NCBI GenBank assembly: GCA_026214975.1
Contig: CM047806.1
Span: 79,469,599-79,533,598 of the forward strand
DNA: 64,000 bases
Source: Gentiana macrophylla
Taxonomy: Eukaryota; Streptophyta; Magnoliopsida; Gentianales; Gentianaceae
Direction: 5' to 3'
The notes below the pieces were generated by a model that did no database searches, was not told the origin of the DNA, and saw only the letters and a list, made by a program, of their open reading frames with translations. Position numbers and translations under genes: made by a program. Of this stretch, positions 39,256-51,119 are shown in pieces. How positions within the stretch are numbered: position 1 is the stretch's first letter; every line of letters begins with the position of its first letter.

Positions 39256-40462
39256 TTAATACATTTTAGGTACCCAAACCTGTTTGGGTCCATAATGGTA
39301 TGTGGTAAGCATGACCCCTGGGATGCTTCCATAAGGTCTTCTCCTAAAGGTGTCATACTTTGGTTCATACATGTATTCTACACATCCATAAGTTCTAACA
39401 GTTGGTTGTGTAGGATTCACATATGTTTTCTGGCCTTTTGGTTTATAATGCTGTTTGAAGTGATTCTTGTCGTTAGAAGCATTGGCATAACCATTAGTCT
39501 GCTGTCTTTTAGGAACAGCCCAGTAGTATGGAGTTTGCTGAGGTCCCTGCTGAGGTCTTGTATAAGCCCTCTGCTGAGTCCTTTGCTGATTCCATTGCTT
39601 AGGTTTTACACTAGCAGCATGGTTATACTTGCAGTTTCTATCATTAGATGCAGGAATATTCCAATCATCATCAGTAGGGAACAGTCTACCTTTCCCCCCT
39701 GAGATAAGTATCCTTAGAATGATTAACATTTTTGGGTTTAGGATTCTTATCCTTGGAATGTTTCTGGTTCTTGCCTCTTTGTGGTCCAATGAGACTTGGT
39801 AGCAGTGCGCTATCGTGGAGTCTAGAAGACACATAAGTCCTATATTTGGATTTATTCTTTTTATTAGGAGCTGTTGACTTCTTTGACTTCTGATTTTGCT
39901 TCTTTGAAGCATTCTCGATGAGGCTTTTCTTGCCTCGGCAACCCTTTTGGGAGTTGGATCTTGTGTGAGGCACAAACTTAGGACCAATCCTGGTACTAGG
40001 TTCGGTGACCTTCTTTGGATCCACTCTTGTTAGATTGTTGAGTTCCAAATCCAAGCCCTGTTCTATCACCATAAGGCTTTCCAGATTTGTATGCAGTAGA
40101 GGAACAAGATGGTTCAGCAGATTCATAAGCTACTAAATGTTCAGCAGGCTTATACTGATTATGTCCAACATCTTTCTCTTTACCTTTGAGAACCCTTAAT
40201 TCAGCATTCAACCTTTCAACTTCTACTTGAAGAGCTTCTTTTTCAGCCTTCACAATCTCATAACTAGATTGTATTTTCCTCAGTTGATTAAGGATGGCAT
40301 CCAAAGCTTCTTCATTGTAAGAGTTTCTACGATTTGAACCACAGGTTGATTCACAATCACTTCTAGCAGGAGTGTTAATTGATACAGTATTGTATACCTC
40401 CTCTGTTTCATCCATATTAGCCATTAATGCATAGTCTTCCATATCAGCAACCAATGCTGTGT
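39256..40462 (-). pseudogene. element A gag, C-terminal half (downstream of nested solo LTR)
   Basis: Three overlapping fragments in different frames (39996-40454, 39686-40126, 39256-39987) make up the second half of Gag. The first has a coiled-coil stretch (KAEKEALQVEVERLNAELRV) followed by SGKPYGDRTGLGFGTQQSN. The second is basic. The last holds GRLFPTDDDWNIP and the closing VWVPK motif common at the Gag-protease border in this lineage. Element B retains homologues of the same blocks (RLNVEINLI, GKPFGDRFGLGF). Upstream, the frame is interrupted only by the solo LTR at 40468-42172 and resumes in phase on the other side. Confidence 0.8.
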
Positions 40463-40467
40463 CATCT
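40463..40467. repeat. target site duplication of the nested solo LTR (left copy; right copy at 42173-42177)
   Basis: CATCT directly precedes TGTTGG and directly follows CCAACA. Confidence 0.92.
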
Positions 40468-42172
40468 TGTTGGTCCCTGAAAAGGCTTTGGTTAAGTTTA
40501 GAGGGGGGGTGAATAAACTTAACACTTAAAACTTTGGAGTTAACAAATTCTGCAACTTGATCTGGCGATACTTGATGAGTCTGCTTTGAGACCTCGATAA
40601 CTTTCTTTGATAGACGATGAGTCTCATCGACGATTCGATTCTTTGAATTTGTGCAATGAATAATATCAAAATTAAGCCTTATTACTTGTTGTTAAATATG
40701 ATACTAAGTATTAGATACTCATTAGTGCAAGTGTGTGATTTCGGTTGCTAGATTCGGTGAGGTTGATGTGTGTAATAAATCGAGTCAAAGAAAGTAAATC
40801 GAAAGTAAGTAGGCGATTTTTATAGTGGTTCCAGGTGATGTAATCTGTCGAGTCCACTCTTCTCTGTGATGTTGGAGGAAATTCACTAGAGATCTTTGAT
40901 GTAGCTTTTACAAAGATTCCTAAGTTGCTTGTCCTTCACCAATAACTATGGCTTCACAAAGCTGGCCAGGAGCAGGTAGGATTGTTTGCTCCTTAGTCTT
41001 CCTTTGGTCCTTGAAGGGTAGGATTGCCTCTTCACCGGCTCCACCACGAACAACGATCTTTCACACCCAACGGATGCTTCTTGTCTTGACGAGGTTCTTT
41101 ATAAAATAAAGATTGAATCAAATAAATGATTCAGTTGCAGCAGCTTGATTAGGATGATGTAATCAGCAGCTTGCAGTCTTCAAGTGTGTAGTCTTGATGC
41201 AGCTTGAATACAGAATACACTTGAAGAAATTCACTAGATCAGTAGCTTTATGCTCAGCAAGTTCAGCAGGGTGTTTTTCAGCTCAGTGTTATCACTTAAA
41301 GTTTTTCTCAAATTTTTCATCATCTTTTTCTGAGTTGAAAGTCTTCTATTTATAGGCAAGAATGCATGTGACTTGTATTTGAAATTCAAATGTAACCGTT
41401 CCTTGTTTTTGTCCCATCGATTTGCATTTCGTCACTATTCATAGGGTGACTTTGTCGAAATTCCTTTTGATGATGCGATCATCCACCCTTTGACTTGTGT
41501 CCATTGGATAAAGTCCTGAATCATCCCAACGTCTTTTTAATCTCAGCCTTTGATTTTCTTGATAAGTCAGAGGTAGTTGGCTGTCCTTATCCATGTAATC
41601 TTCCAAGATAATCTTGAATTAATCGAGGTAATACATCAGTGAGTTCATGAGTCTCTTTGAGATACCTATCAATCTTTGATCATCATATAGCGTATATAAA
41701 ATACAAATGCGGTGATTGACTTCTATCTAACTTATGTTTGTGTAGTTAGATTACATCATTTTAATTATAACTAAGTTCCAATCATCATCCAACTTATGGA
41801 ACTTAGACCTTCTATTACCTAAGGTAATATGTAATCGTTTAGGTCATCACAGACTTGCCTAAATTCGATTCCATATCCTTGACTTTAAATACTAAGTTTG
41901 ATCCTTAGCCTTCATCTATCGAGTTTGAACCCTCGGCTTCTTGGTCTTGGTCTTCAAGAGAGTTCCGACTAGTCTCTCGACCTATCTACCCCATCGACCT
42001 AGACCGATCTCTTTGATATCAACCACCCAGGCCTTTACGATTGCTTGTTTGATCAAACCTATTTATGAATCAAACTCTAATAGCCTATACATTTTAATCT
42101 AGACATCTTTTGCCTTTGCACTATAACGACTAGTATGGCACTCATCATCAAAACTGAGGAATAAGTCCAACA
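40468..42172 (-). mobile_element. solo LTR nested in element A gag
   Basis: A complete LTR (TGTTGGTCCC to CCAACA, 1705 bp) with no interior or primer site lies inside gag. It is flanked by CATCT on both sides (40463-40467 and 42173-42177), the 5-bp target duplication expected for LTR element integration. Removing the LTR and one CATCT puts gag back in phase. It resembles the element A LTR (same length, same blocks) but has many substitutions, so it comes from a related subfamily. It formed by insertion of a full element and later LTR-LTR recombination. Confidence 0.92.
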
Positions 42173-42177
42173 CATCT

Positions 42178-42845
42178 GATTCATTTCCCTTTTCAGATTC
42201 CACTTCATATCCAGATCCATCATCAGCAATCATAGCCTTTTTGCCAAGTCTTCTTTGTTTACTTTTGGTCTTCAGTAGGTCTGGACAATCAGGTCTAAAA
42301 TGTCCAGGCTTTTTGCGATTTGAAGCAAATATAATCGGTTCCTTTTTCGCTTTAGTTCGGGACATTCAGGCTTGAAGTGTCACGGTTTCTTACATTGAAA
42401 GCACAAGTAGTCATTGTCTTTCTTGGATTCCTCCTTCTTTTCACTAGATTTCCTTGTAAAATTCCTTGGGGAACCTCTTCCTGTTTTCATCATTCTGATC
42501 TTCTTGCTCAAGTGTGCAATCTGCTCTTGCATATCATCCAGTAAGTCATCTTGAGCTTCTGATGCTTCTTCTTGATGTGAAGCAGCCAGTGCTGTTGTTT
42601 TTGGCTTTTCCTTTTCAGTAGTAGGTGACAACTTCTTTTTGAACTCATATGCCTTTAGATCTGAGAATAATTTGAATGTATCCTCTTCATGCAGTCTTCT
42701 CATTTCTTCTATGGCTGTCACCTTCATCTTCCATCCATCTGTAGCAGGTAAAGCTTCCAAGATTTTTGTGTTGACTTCTTCTTTTGAGTAAACAACACTC
42801 AGCAGGGTGAGTTCATCCAGAATTGCATTGAACCTAGATTCCATT
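42178..42845 (-). pseudogene. element A gag, N-terminal part (UBN2-like and zinc knuckle), 5' truncated
   Basis: The fragment at 42380-42845 encodes a copia Gag (UBN2/DUF4219-like) core with ILEALPATDGWKMKVTAIEE and TFKLFSDLKAYEFK. It then has a Gln/Glu-rich helix and the start of a zinc knuckle (CFQCKKP, then a TGA, then HFKPEC). A second knuckle (KKPGHFRPDC, first two Cys lost) is in another frame before the solo LTR. The 5' end is lost: at about 42845 the sequence passes directly into satellite. Gag would package the element RNA. The stop and frameshift mark it as dead. Confidence 0.85.
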
Positions 42846-45592
42846 TGCACATTTCCATTGAAGATCCTTCATACTTTCACATTTCCACGCCAAATCCACG
42901 ATACTTGCACATTTCACACAAAATCAATGATACTCACACATTTCCATAGAAAATCCACAATACATGCACATTTCCATAGAAAATCCATGATGCTTGCACG
43001 TTTCAATACAAAATACACATTGCTTGGACAATACCACATAAAATACGCAATACTTACACATTAAAACATAAAATCCACGATACTTCCACATTTCCATGCA
43101 TAATACACCATACTTGCACATTTCCATGCAAAATACATGATACTCTCACATTTCTATAGAAAATCCAAAATACTTGAACATTTCCATAGAAAATCCATGA
43201 TGCTTGCCTGCTTCAATGCAAAATACACGATACTTGCACATTTCCATGCAAAATACATGATACTTGCACATTTCCACGCAAAATACACTACACTTGCACA
43301 TTACCACATAAAATCCATGATACTTGCACATTACATTGCAAAATACACCATACTTGCACATTTTCTTAGAAAAACTACCGTACTTGCACATTTCCCAGCA
43401 ATATACGAGATACTTGCACAGTTGCACGTAAAATCCATGATACTTGATAATTTCAAGCAAAATACACGTACTTACACATTTCCATAGAAGATCCTTGATA
43501 CTTGCACATTTCCACGTGAAATCTACGATACTTCCATATTCCACATAAAATCCATTATACATGCACATTTTCATAGAAAATCCAACATACATTTCCATAT
43601 AAAATCCATGATGTTTGCACGTTTCCATGCAAAAATACACGACACTTGCACATATCCAAGCAAAATAAACTATACTTGCACATTTACAAAGAAAATCCAC
43701 AATACTTGCACATTTCCATAAAAACTCGGTGATGCTTGCACGTTTCCATGCAAAATACGCGATGGTTGCACATTACAATATAAAATACATGATACTTGCA
43801 CATTTCCACGCAAAATACACGTGCTTGCTCATTTCCATAGAAAATCCACCATAGTTGCACATTCTATAGAAAATCCACCATACTTGCACATTTCCCTAGA
43901 AAATCCACGATACTTGCACTTGTCCATGAAAAATACGCTATAGTTGCACATTACAATATAAAATACATGATACTTCCACATTTCCATGCCAAATCCATGA
44001 TACTTGCACATTCCCTAGAAAATCCACCATACTTGCACATTCTATAGAAAATCGACCATACTCGCACATTTCCGTAGAAATTCAATGCTTTTTGCACTTG
44101 TCCATGTAAAATGCACGATACTTGCACATTACCACATAAAATCCGTGATACTTGCACATTTCCATTCAAATACACAATACGTGCACATTTCCATGCGAAA
44201 TCCATGATACTTGCACATTTTCATGCAAATTACATGTACTTGCACATTTCCATAGATGATCCTTGATACTTGGACATTTCCACGCCAAATCCACGATACT
44301 TGCACATTCCACAAAAAATCCATGATATTTGCACATTTCCATAGAAAATCCAACATACTTGCACATTTCCATAAAGAATCCATGATGCTTGCACGTTTCC
44401 ATTTAAAAATACTCTATTCTTGCACATTTCAACGCTAAATACACGATACTTGCACATTTCCACGCAAAATACATTAAGATTGCACATTTCTATAGAAAAT
44501 CCACCATACTTGCACATTTTTATATGAAATCCATTATGCTTGCACGTTTCCATGCAAAATATGCGATACTTGAACATTACCACATAAAATCCATGATACT
44601 TGCACATTTCCATGCAAAATCCACGATACTTGCACATTTTCACACAAAATACACGTACTTGCACCTTTCCTTTGGAGATCCTTGATACTCTCACATTTCC
44701 ACGCCAAATCAACGATATTTGCACATTCCACAGAAAATCCACGATACTCGCATATTTCCATAGAAAATCCACAATACTAGCACGTTTCCTTAGAAAATCC
44801 TTGATGCTTGCACGCTGCAATTAGAATACACAATACTTGCACATTACCACATAAAATCCATGATACTTGCACATTTCCATGCAAAATACTCGATCCTTGT
44901 ACATTTCATTTCAAAATACACTATACCTGCACATTTCCATAGAAAATCCACCATACTTGCACATTTCCATGTGAAATCCATGATACTTGCATATTTTCAC
45001 GCAAATTACACGTACTTGCAAAGTTCCATAGAAGACCCTTGATACTTGAACATTTCCATGCCGAATCCGCGATACTTGCACATTCCACTGAATATCCACG
45101 GTATTTGCATATTTCCATAGAAAATCCAACATACTTGCACATTAGCATAGAGAATCCATGATGCTTGCATGTTTTGATGCAAAAATACACGATAATTGCA
45201 CATTTCAAAGAAAAATTCACGTACTTGCACATTCCAAAGAAAATCCATGATACTGCACATTTCAGTAAAAAATCCGCAATACTTCCACATTTCCATGGAA
45301 AATCCATGATGCTTGCACGCTTCTATACAAAATACACGATGATTGCACATTACCACATAAAATACGCAATACTTGCACATTACCACATTAAATCTGCAAT
45401 ACTTGCACATTTCCGTGCAATATACACCGTACTTGCACATTTCCATGCAAAATACACGATACTCACACATTTCTCTTAAAAATCCACAAAACTTGCACAT
45501 TTCCATAGAAAATCCATGATACTTGCACATTTCCATGCAAAATACATGTTACTTGTACATTTCCATTCAAAATACACTATTTTTGCACATTT
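42846..45592 (+). repeat. 30-bp satellite array, block 3
   Basis: Same monomer and orientation as blocks 1 and 2. It starts fused to truncated gag and ends at the LTR of element B. The HOR landmark ACTCTCACATTTCTATAG (43142) and the run with AAAGAAAAATTCACGTACTT (about 45208) follow each other as in block 2 (18496 and about 20476), which supports a former single array. Confidence 0.97.
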
Positions 45593-47192
45593 TTTGGTCC
45601 CTTGGAAAGGCTAACACAAGTTTAGAGGGGGGGTGAATAAACTTGTCACCAAAAACTGGATTTTAAACAAATTAAGGTTCAGTTAAAACTTGTGTGGAGT
45701 TAAGCTAACTCAACTGAGTACAAGTCAATACTGACTTGTCCTTAGTTTAGTTAACTGGCATCGGATTAAATTAAGCCATTAAAAGATATGAATTATCAGA
45801 TAATGTGTTGAGTCAGTTTCTTATGTTTGCTGAAAGTAAGAACTAGATAATTGTGAGATGGCCCGGTTAAAAAAACTTCTAAACTGATAGTCCTTGACTA
45901 ATCCCTAGCTTCACTATCTAAACTCTTGTAGAACAAGTAGGGTGGCTGCTCTTCAACTGTTTGAAACACTGGTCCTTGGAGGGTTGAATTGCCTCTTCAC
46001 CAGCTCATCACAACCACAGTCTTCCTGACTGCACTCAACTGTCCTTCACACCTTCTTGGTGTTTCACAGTCTAGAACCTTTGATAGAATCAAAGTTAAGA
46101 CTTGAATCAATGACTATGATTCACTTGCGATATGAGCTTTTTCTTCTAGATAAAGACGGTTTATGAACAACTCTGATTTCTTCAAATGATAGATCTTGAT
46201 ATTTTGAATGCTAATGAACACTTAAAGAAATTTCTTGATCTTGCAATTAAGTGTTTAGCAGGAATTCTTTTAAATTATTTTCCCCCTTAGATATTAATCT
46301 TTCTTGACCAAAATGATTCTTAGAATTCCTCTTCCCCTCCCCTTTTTGTTTCTAAGGAAATAGCCTATTTCAAGGGATTTATCTAACGGTCAGATAAATT
46401 GAATTCGAATCCTTGTAGCCGTTAGTGGTCCTACTTTCTTGCTTGTACGTTACTTGTCAGAACGGATAGATTATCCTCCAATCATTATCCTTGTACTGTA
46501 ACTTCTTCAGTTTAGTTAAGCCTTAGTTCCAAAACTGATTTACTGAGAACATTGTCAGGTCTCAGTTTGTAAGAGCTTTAACTGAGTCTTTACTCTTCTT
46601 CAACAACGCAGAACTCTTCCTTTCATCTGATTATTATTGATCTAACCAGAATACACCATTTTAAACAAAATTAGCAAAGACATCATTGTCCTTATGTGTC
46701 TTAGCTCAAGATCTACATAGTCAGTTCAGGTTATCACAATCTTACCTGAAGCCTAATTATATTGTCTCGATTTAGCCTTCATAAGCTGAGTTTAAACCCT
46801 CAGTTCTTCTATCTTCAATAACTGAGTATGTGACCCTCAGTTCTTCATCAACTGAGTTTGAACCCTCAGTTCTTCTATCTTCTAGATAAGTCAACCGAGT
46901 TTGTGTCCCTCAGCAAACTTATCTTCTTTAGTTCCATATTGATGTGCTCTGTTTTCCAGTTTAACTAATTTAGAGTTTCTCGTTATCTCAGTTCTCAACC
47001 TAGAAATATTACAGTGCTTGTCTGATTTAACTTATACAAATATCAGACTCTATTAAATCCTATACATTGATATCTAGACATCTTTTTGTTTTGCACTATA
47101 ACAGCTAGTTATGACACTTCATCAATGGGGTCTAAAAACAATAACTGAATAAACGATGAATCATCATCAAAACATAAATTTTATTTCCAACA
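45593..47192 (-). repeat. element B 3' LTR (with internal deletion)
   Basis: This 1600-bp copy abuts satellite on its left, where the terminal TG is mutated (TTTTTTGGTCCC). Compared with the LTR at 52524 it lacks 125 bp (equivalent to 52786-52910) and two small insertions. It contains short inverted words ACTGAG and CTCAGT in alternation at about 46790-46910. Confidence 0.88.
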
Positions 47193-47206
47193 ATTTCCCC
47201 CTTTTT
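47193..47206 (-). promoter_or_regulatory. element B polypurine tract
   Basis: The minus strand reads AAAAAGGGGGAAATT beside the 3' LTR. The same tract is repeated at 54273-54286 in the partial second interior. Confidence 0.8.
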
Positions 47207-47365
47207 GATGATGTCAATACCCTCCTTAAAAGCAATGCAAAAAGATAAAACAAAATACAGTGACTAACACAATGAACTGAGAAACTGAGAATTTATTGAT
47301 AACTGAGTTACAACGTTGCGTAATAGAATACAACATAATAAAAAGAGCTAAAGAGAAGCTTCTTT

Positions 47366-48554
47366 TTACTTAACAGTTAAACTAAATTGATTGTCATAAG
47401 CTTCAGCAATATTCCTCATAGCATCATTTGTTGTAGTTCTTTCAATTCCATCGACGCTTGCCCATATGTTCCATGATTCAAATAAATTGTGCTTGCCGAA
47501 GAATTTGCTTTTGAAAAGAATTGCGAAAGTTAAAACAGATGTCCTCAGTATTTCACTGGTGGCTATTTTTAGTAAATTCTGAACAAATTCAGGTTCAGTC
47601 TTTTCAATCTTATCTGATTCTTTGTCTAGAATACCATTCTTTTCCCATTTCTTTAGTTTGTTCCAGTAATGCACGAGAATCTTTTGCATATGTAGAAATA
47701 TTTCATGAGATTCTTGTCTTGATTCTCCTTCTCTGGCTGGTAGATTTTTGAATAAGATGTAGAGACGAGAATCTAAGCCAATTCTTTTGTCAGTTGCCTC
47801 AAAGTATTTAGCAATCAGCTCCATCTCCTCATCAGTGAATTCTCCTCTAGCTTTCTTCAGTTCAGTCAGCTTATCATCAATGTTTGCAAGGACTTGTGGC
47901 ACCTCAGTTGCATGGACTTTTAAGATATCCAAACTTTAACCCTTATTGAAATCATCTTTATCAATCCGGCTTTTGATGTAATTGTTCAGGTTCTGCTGAG
48001 TTGATGCCAAAATGGTTTGAGCTACAACTGAGTCTTTCATGCCATATTCCATTAGAGTCATTCTGTCAACCAGATTATTGAGAATCCCTTCCCATCTATC
48101 TTGGGTTTCATCTCTTCTTGCATCATTTTTGATGGTTTTTTTCGAAGCTCAATCAGAGTGTCTTGACAGTTCTAGTAACGATATCCATCTTCTTTTCCAG
48201 TTCGCTTCTTTCATTTTTGCTAGCCTCTAAGAATTTTAGAACTTTTCAAAACAAACTGTTGTCGTCCTTCTGAATTCTGATTATCTCATTATGATAGAAC
48301 TTAATGAGATCAACTTGAGTTGGTATGTCTTTTGAGGTTCCAGCTTGTTGTTCATTGATTTTGCTTGTTTCTGCCTCAGTTGATTTTGCTTGCTTCAGAG
48401 GTGAGAAAACAACTTGCTTCCGTTTTTCTTTGTATTCTACAGATCTTCTCCTTTCTTCAGATTGTTTTCTAATTTCTTCCAGACTTGATTGATCAACATT
48501 TCTTGCAGGTGACATTTGTATGTTGAATTCATCATCTGATCCTTCTCCAGCCAT
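47366..48554 (-). pseudogene. element B post-pol ORF, C-terminal part
   Basis: Two long fragments are present. The one at 47366-47932 (about 188 codons) is largely helical and charged (LANIDDKLTELKKARGEFTD, then LHMQKILVHYWNKLKKW, then LFESWNIWASV) and ends LTVK about 170 bp before the PPT. The other at 48246-48554 has basic and acidic low-complexity sequence. A stop and frame change lie between them. The end of the first fragment is repeated in truncated form at 54449-54589. It matches the corresponding end of the element A frame in position and in the ESW/EAW-type motif. No enzyme motif or membrane segment is seen. Confidence 0.55.
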
Positions 48555-48581
48555 GCATGTTTGCTACAGTTCTTGCTATTT

Positions 48582-50027
48582 CTAGCATAGATTTATCAGT
48601 AGGAGATTGATAACTGCCTTCTTCTTCTTGTTGTGCATCAGATATAGTTCTTGAGGTAGAACTCCCACTGCTTTCTTCAGAATTACTAGAATCATCATCA
48701 GTATTCTAATTAGTTTCAGTTTTCTTTTCTTGTAAAGAGGCGAGAATCCCTTTCTGCAAATTAGGATCTCCCTGTGAATCATTATCATCATTATTCTTTT
48801 TGAAACTTCCACCAGCTGTGGCTTCCTTCCAGTAACTGTTTCTGATTAACGCATATCCACGATTAAAGAAATCATCGGTATTGATCATTTCTGATAGATT
48901 GGTAATGTTGTAGAGATCAAATACCCATTTCTAAGTGACTTCCATTTCTACTAGCTGATTTCTTTGATTTGCGATAGAACTAAATTTCCAGATTTGATTT
49001 TTACGCAATCGTTCATAATCAGCTGTCATCAGTTCTCCATCATCAGGTGAGCACTTAGATTGAGTGACAATCTTCTTAGATCCTCTTGAGATCTCCTGGT
49101 CAACTTCTAAAGTATCTTAAGTTCTTACAACATCTTCTGTTTGCATTGGGTCATTTTTGCTGGTTCCTCCCTCTGCAGTAACTGGGATGACTAATGATCC
49201 TTTTTCAATAGCTGAAACTGAGATTATCGGCTCAGTTCCCAAATCTTTGTCACTAACAAGTTCTTCTGCAACTTATTCTCCTGCAGGCTCAAGTTCCAAT
49301 TCAGTAACTGGAACTTCTTTCATCATGTATTCAGTGAGTTCTTCTTCATTGACCAGCTCATCCAAGTGGATGACTTTAGTCGATCTTGATTCTACTTCAG
49401 CTCCTTTTTTCTCAGAATGAGAAGCTGAAAATTCTTTGATTGATTCTTCAAATTTTAATTTGGAACCAGACTTTTGAGGTGTGAATCTGGTTTTTGAAAG
49501 TAACAGCAGCATGTCCAATGTTGCTTTGTCAATTAATCTTTCTTCACTGTCAGATCCTTCATCGTCGTGCTAAACTCTCAGGGTCTGTTCCCCTTGAGTG
49601 TTAGCTTCCTTTGGTAAGTCTTCTTCAACATTCTGTTCTCTGTTGACAACTTCAGTTTCCTTTCTCATTTCAATTTCTTGTGAATGTGTAACTGGTTCTT
49701 GAATTGGTAAAGCTTCAGATACAGATGCTGAAACAGATTTGGTGAGAGTAATTTCAGTTCTGACTATTTGTGCTGATCCTTCAGCAACTGAAGTAGTGAC
49801 TTTTGTTGGTGAAACCTCTACTGATTTCTCAGTAACAAGATCTGATTTTTCCTTCTTTTCTTTAATTCTTCAACTTGTTCCAATGTTTCATCTCCAGTTA
49901 AAACTTTCTTCGACTTCCTGCTTTTCTTCTTTTTAGGTTCACTCACAGAACCTTCAGCTTTTCTTTTTCCAGATCTTTCTTCTTTAACAACAATCTTCCC
50001 ATCAGCAAACGATGTTTCTTTTCTCTT
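48582..50027 (-). pseudogene. element B post-pol ORF, acidic middle part
   Basis: Short minus-strand pieces (for example 48706-48888 and 49273-49518) carry Ser/Glu-rich sequence such as FEESIKEFSASHSEKKGAEV and VPVTELELEPAGE, separated by stops. A Lys-rich stretch close to 49930-50000 corresponds to the basic patch of element A. This is the counterpart of the low-complexity middle of the element A frame and has decayed in the same way. Confidence 0.45.
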
Positions 50028-50711
50028 TCAAATTCCAAAGTGATCGAGAATTCTTTGGACCACCAATGCAAGAGTCTTTTTGTGATAGAATCGACCTTTC
50101 TTGACATCAGTCTTTTTTTTGGTTGTGTCAATCGATTGTGCCACTAATTGATCAAAAATATATCTTTGCCAATTGAAACTTTCTCCATACCAAATCACAT
50201 ATAATAAATCCAATTTGGCTCCAGAGAGATTGCTAAAGTTTTCTGCATTGCCAATTATGCAATTTGCTAACATCTTGGAGAGAAAATTGAATTCCGGTTT
50301 GAGTAAACTTGTGCTCCCGGTCTGTGAAACTGTAGAGTCTGCATCAATGGCTATATCTTTCCATAATTTCTCTCTTTGTTCTTTAGTCAATTTGATGGCT
50401 GTCATTCCTCCAGATTTGTCGAAACCAAAAATTTCTACAATTAGATCTTCAGTGACTTTGATTTGTTTACCATTGAAAGATGTGGTAAAAGTGTGTGTGC
50501 CCTCTCCTTCTAGAGCTGTACTTCCAAATTCATAGAAGTCACCAATGCTCTCCAGACAGACACTTTTCAGATTGATGTTGAACGCAGCATCCAAACCTTT
50601 GATTTTCTGTATTTTTGTTGCAATTTCCTTGGCTAGTGTTTGATCAGCATACTTGGCAATGAATTGATCAAGTGAGATCATCATTCCAGGTTCAATACGA
50701 GTAGAAGTCAT
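50028..50711 (-). CDS. element B post-pol ORF, N-terminal domain
   Basis: An intact 227-codon frame starts at ATG 50711 (MTSTRIEPGMMISLDQFIAK). It is a clear relative of the N-terminal domain in element A. Shared blocks, in order, are a start with IATKIQKIKGLDAAFNINL, LIVEIFGFDKSGG (A: LLREVFGFDEV), FNFLSKMLANCIIG (A: YNLLSKIIAKNILG), LSGAKLDLLYVI (A: LSGPKIELLMII) and LVVQRILDHFGI (A: LMVQALLNHLEI). I know the position from Sirevirus elements but cannot assign a function. A TATA box lies 105-114 nt upstream. Retention of this domain in an element that has lost pol suggests it matters to the element or that it simply rides along with the LTRs. Confidence 0.6.
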   Translation of the reverse strand: MTSTRIEPGMMISLDQFIAKYADQTLAKEIATKIQKIKGLDAAFNINLKSVCLESIGDFYEFGSTALEGEGTHTFTTSFNGKQIKVTEDLIVEIFGFDKSGGMTAIKLTKEQREKLWKDIAIDADSTVSQTGSTSLLKPEFNFLSKMLANCIIGNAENFSNLSGAKLDLLYVIWYGESFNWQRYIFDQLVAQSIDTTKKKTDVKKGRFYHKKTLALVVQRILDHFGI

Positions 50712-51119
50712 TTTTTTCTAGATTTAATTGAAATTTGGAAAACTTGGGGATTATAGAGAATAAAGAAACATATTCAAAATTCAAGTGTGAAGAATTACAC
50801 AAAAAAATTCTAGGTTATTTATAAATGGTAGCAAAGGTAGTTGAGAATTGAGTGGGACTCAAAACGTCTTGTCATAAATGTTTGAGATTGCGAAAATGAA
50901 GATGAGTGGAAAAGATGCACGGTTGAGATCAAAAAATATCACGTCTTTTCCTGACATCCGTAGCTAGAGAATAGTAAATAGAGTATCTCCAGCGGTGTAT
51001 CTCCAGCTGTACGCATTCAGTCCTGTACTTATATTGAATTCAAAAACTCAATTGTGAATACAACTCAGCTTTGTGAATCACACCTTTCCAGTTCTAAGTT
51101 AGTGATTTTCTCCTGCAAA
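50712..51119 (-). promoter_or_regulatory. putative internal promoter of element B
   Basis: This non-coding gap lies between the gag tail and the post-pol ATG. On the minus strand TTTATAAATA (50825-50816) lies about 105 nt before the ATG, and the leader after it is AT-rich without an upstream ATG that overlaps the ORF start by eye. The spacing equals that in element A although the surrounding sequence has diverged. Promoter activity is inferred. Confidence 0.45.

Larger units (their letters stand above)
29691..42845 (-). mobile_element. element A: decayed Sirevirus-like Ty1/copia retrotransposon, 5' end missing
   Basis: Minus-strand order is gag (from 42845), protease, integrase, RT, RNase H, a 0.65-kb non-coding gap, a long extra ORF region, polypurine tract and 3' LTR. 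INT before RT is the Ty1/copia order. The extra ORF after pol and the AAAAAGGGGG-type PPT fit the Sirevirus (SIRE/Maximus) lineage. The 5' LTR, primer site and start of gag are missing; gag is fused to satellite at 42845. Every ORF carries stops or frameshifts, so the copy cannot act by itself. A solo LTR of a related subfamily sits in gag. Confidence 0.88.
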
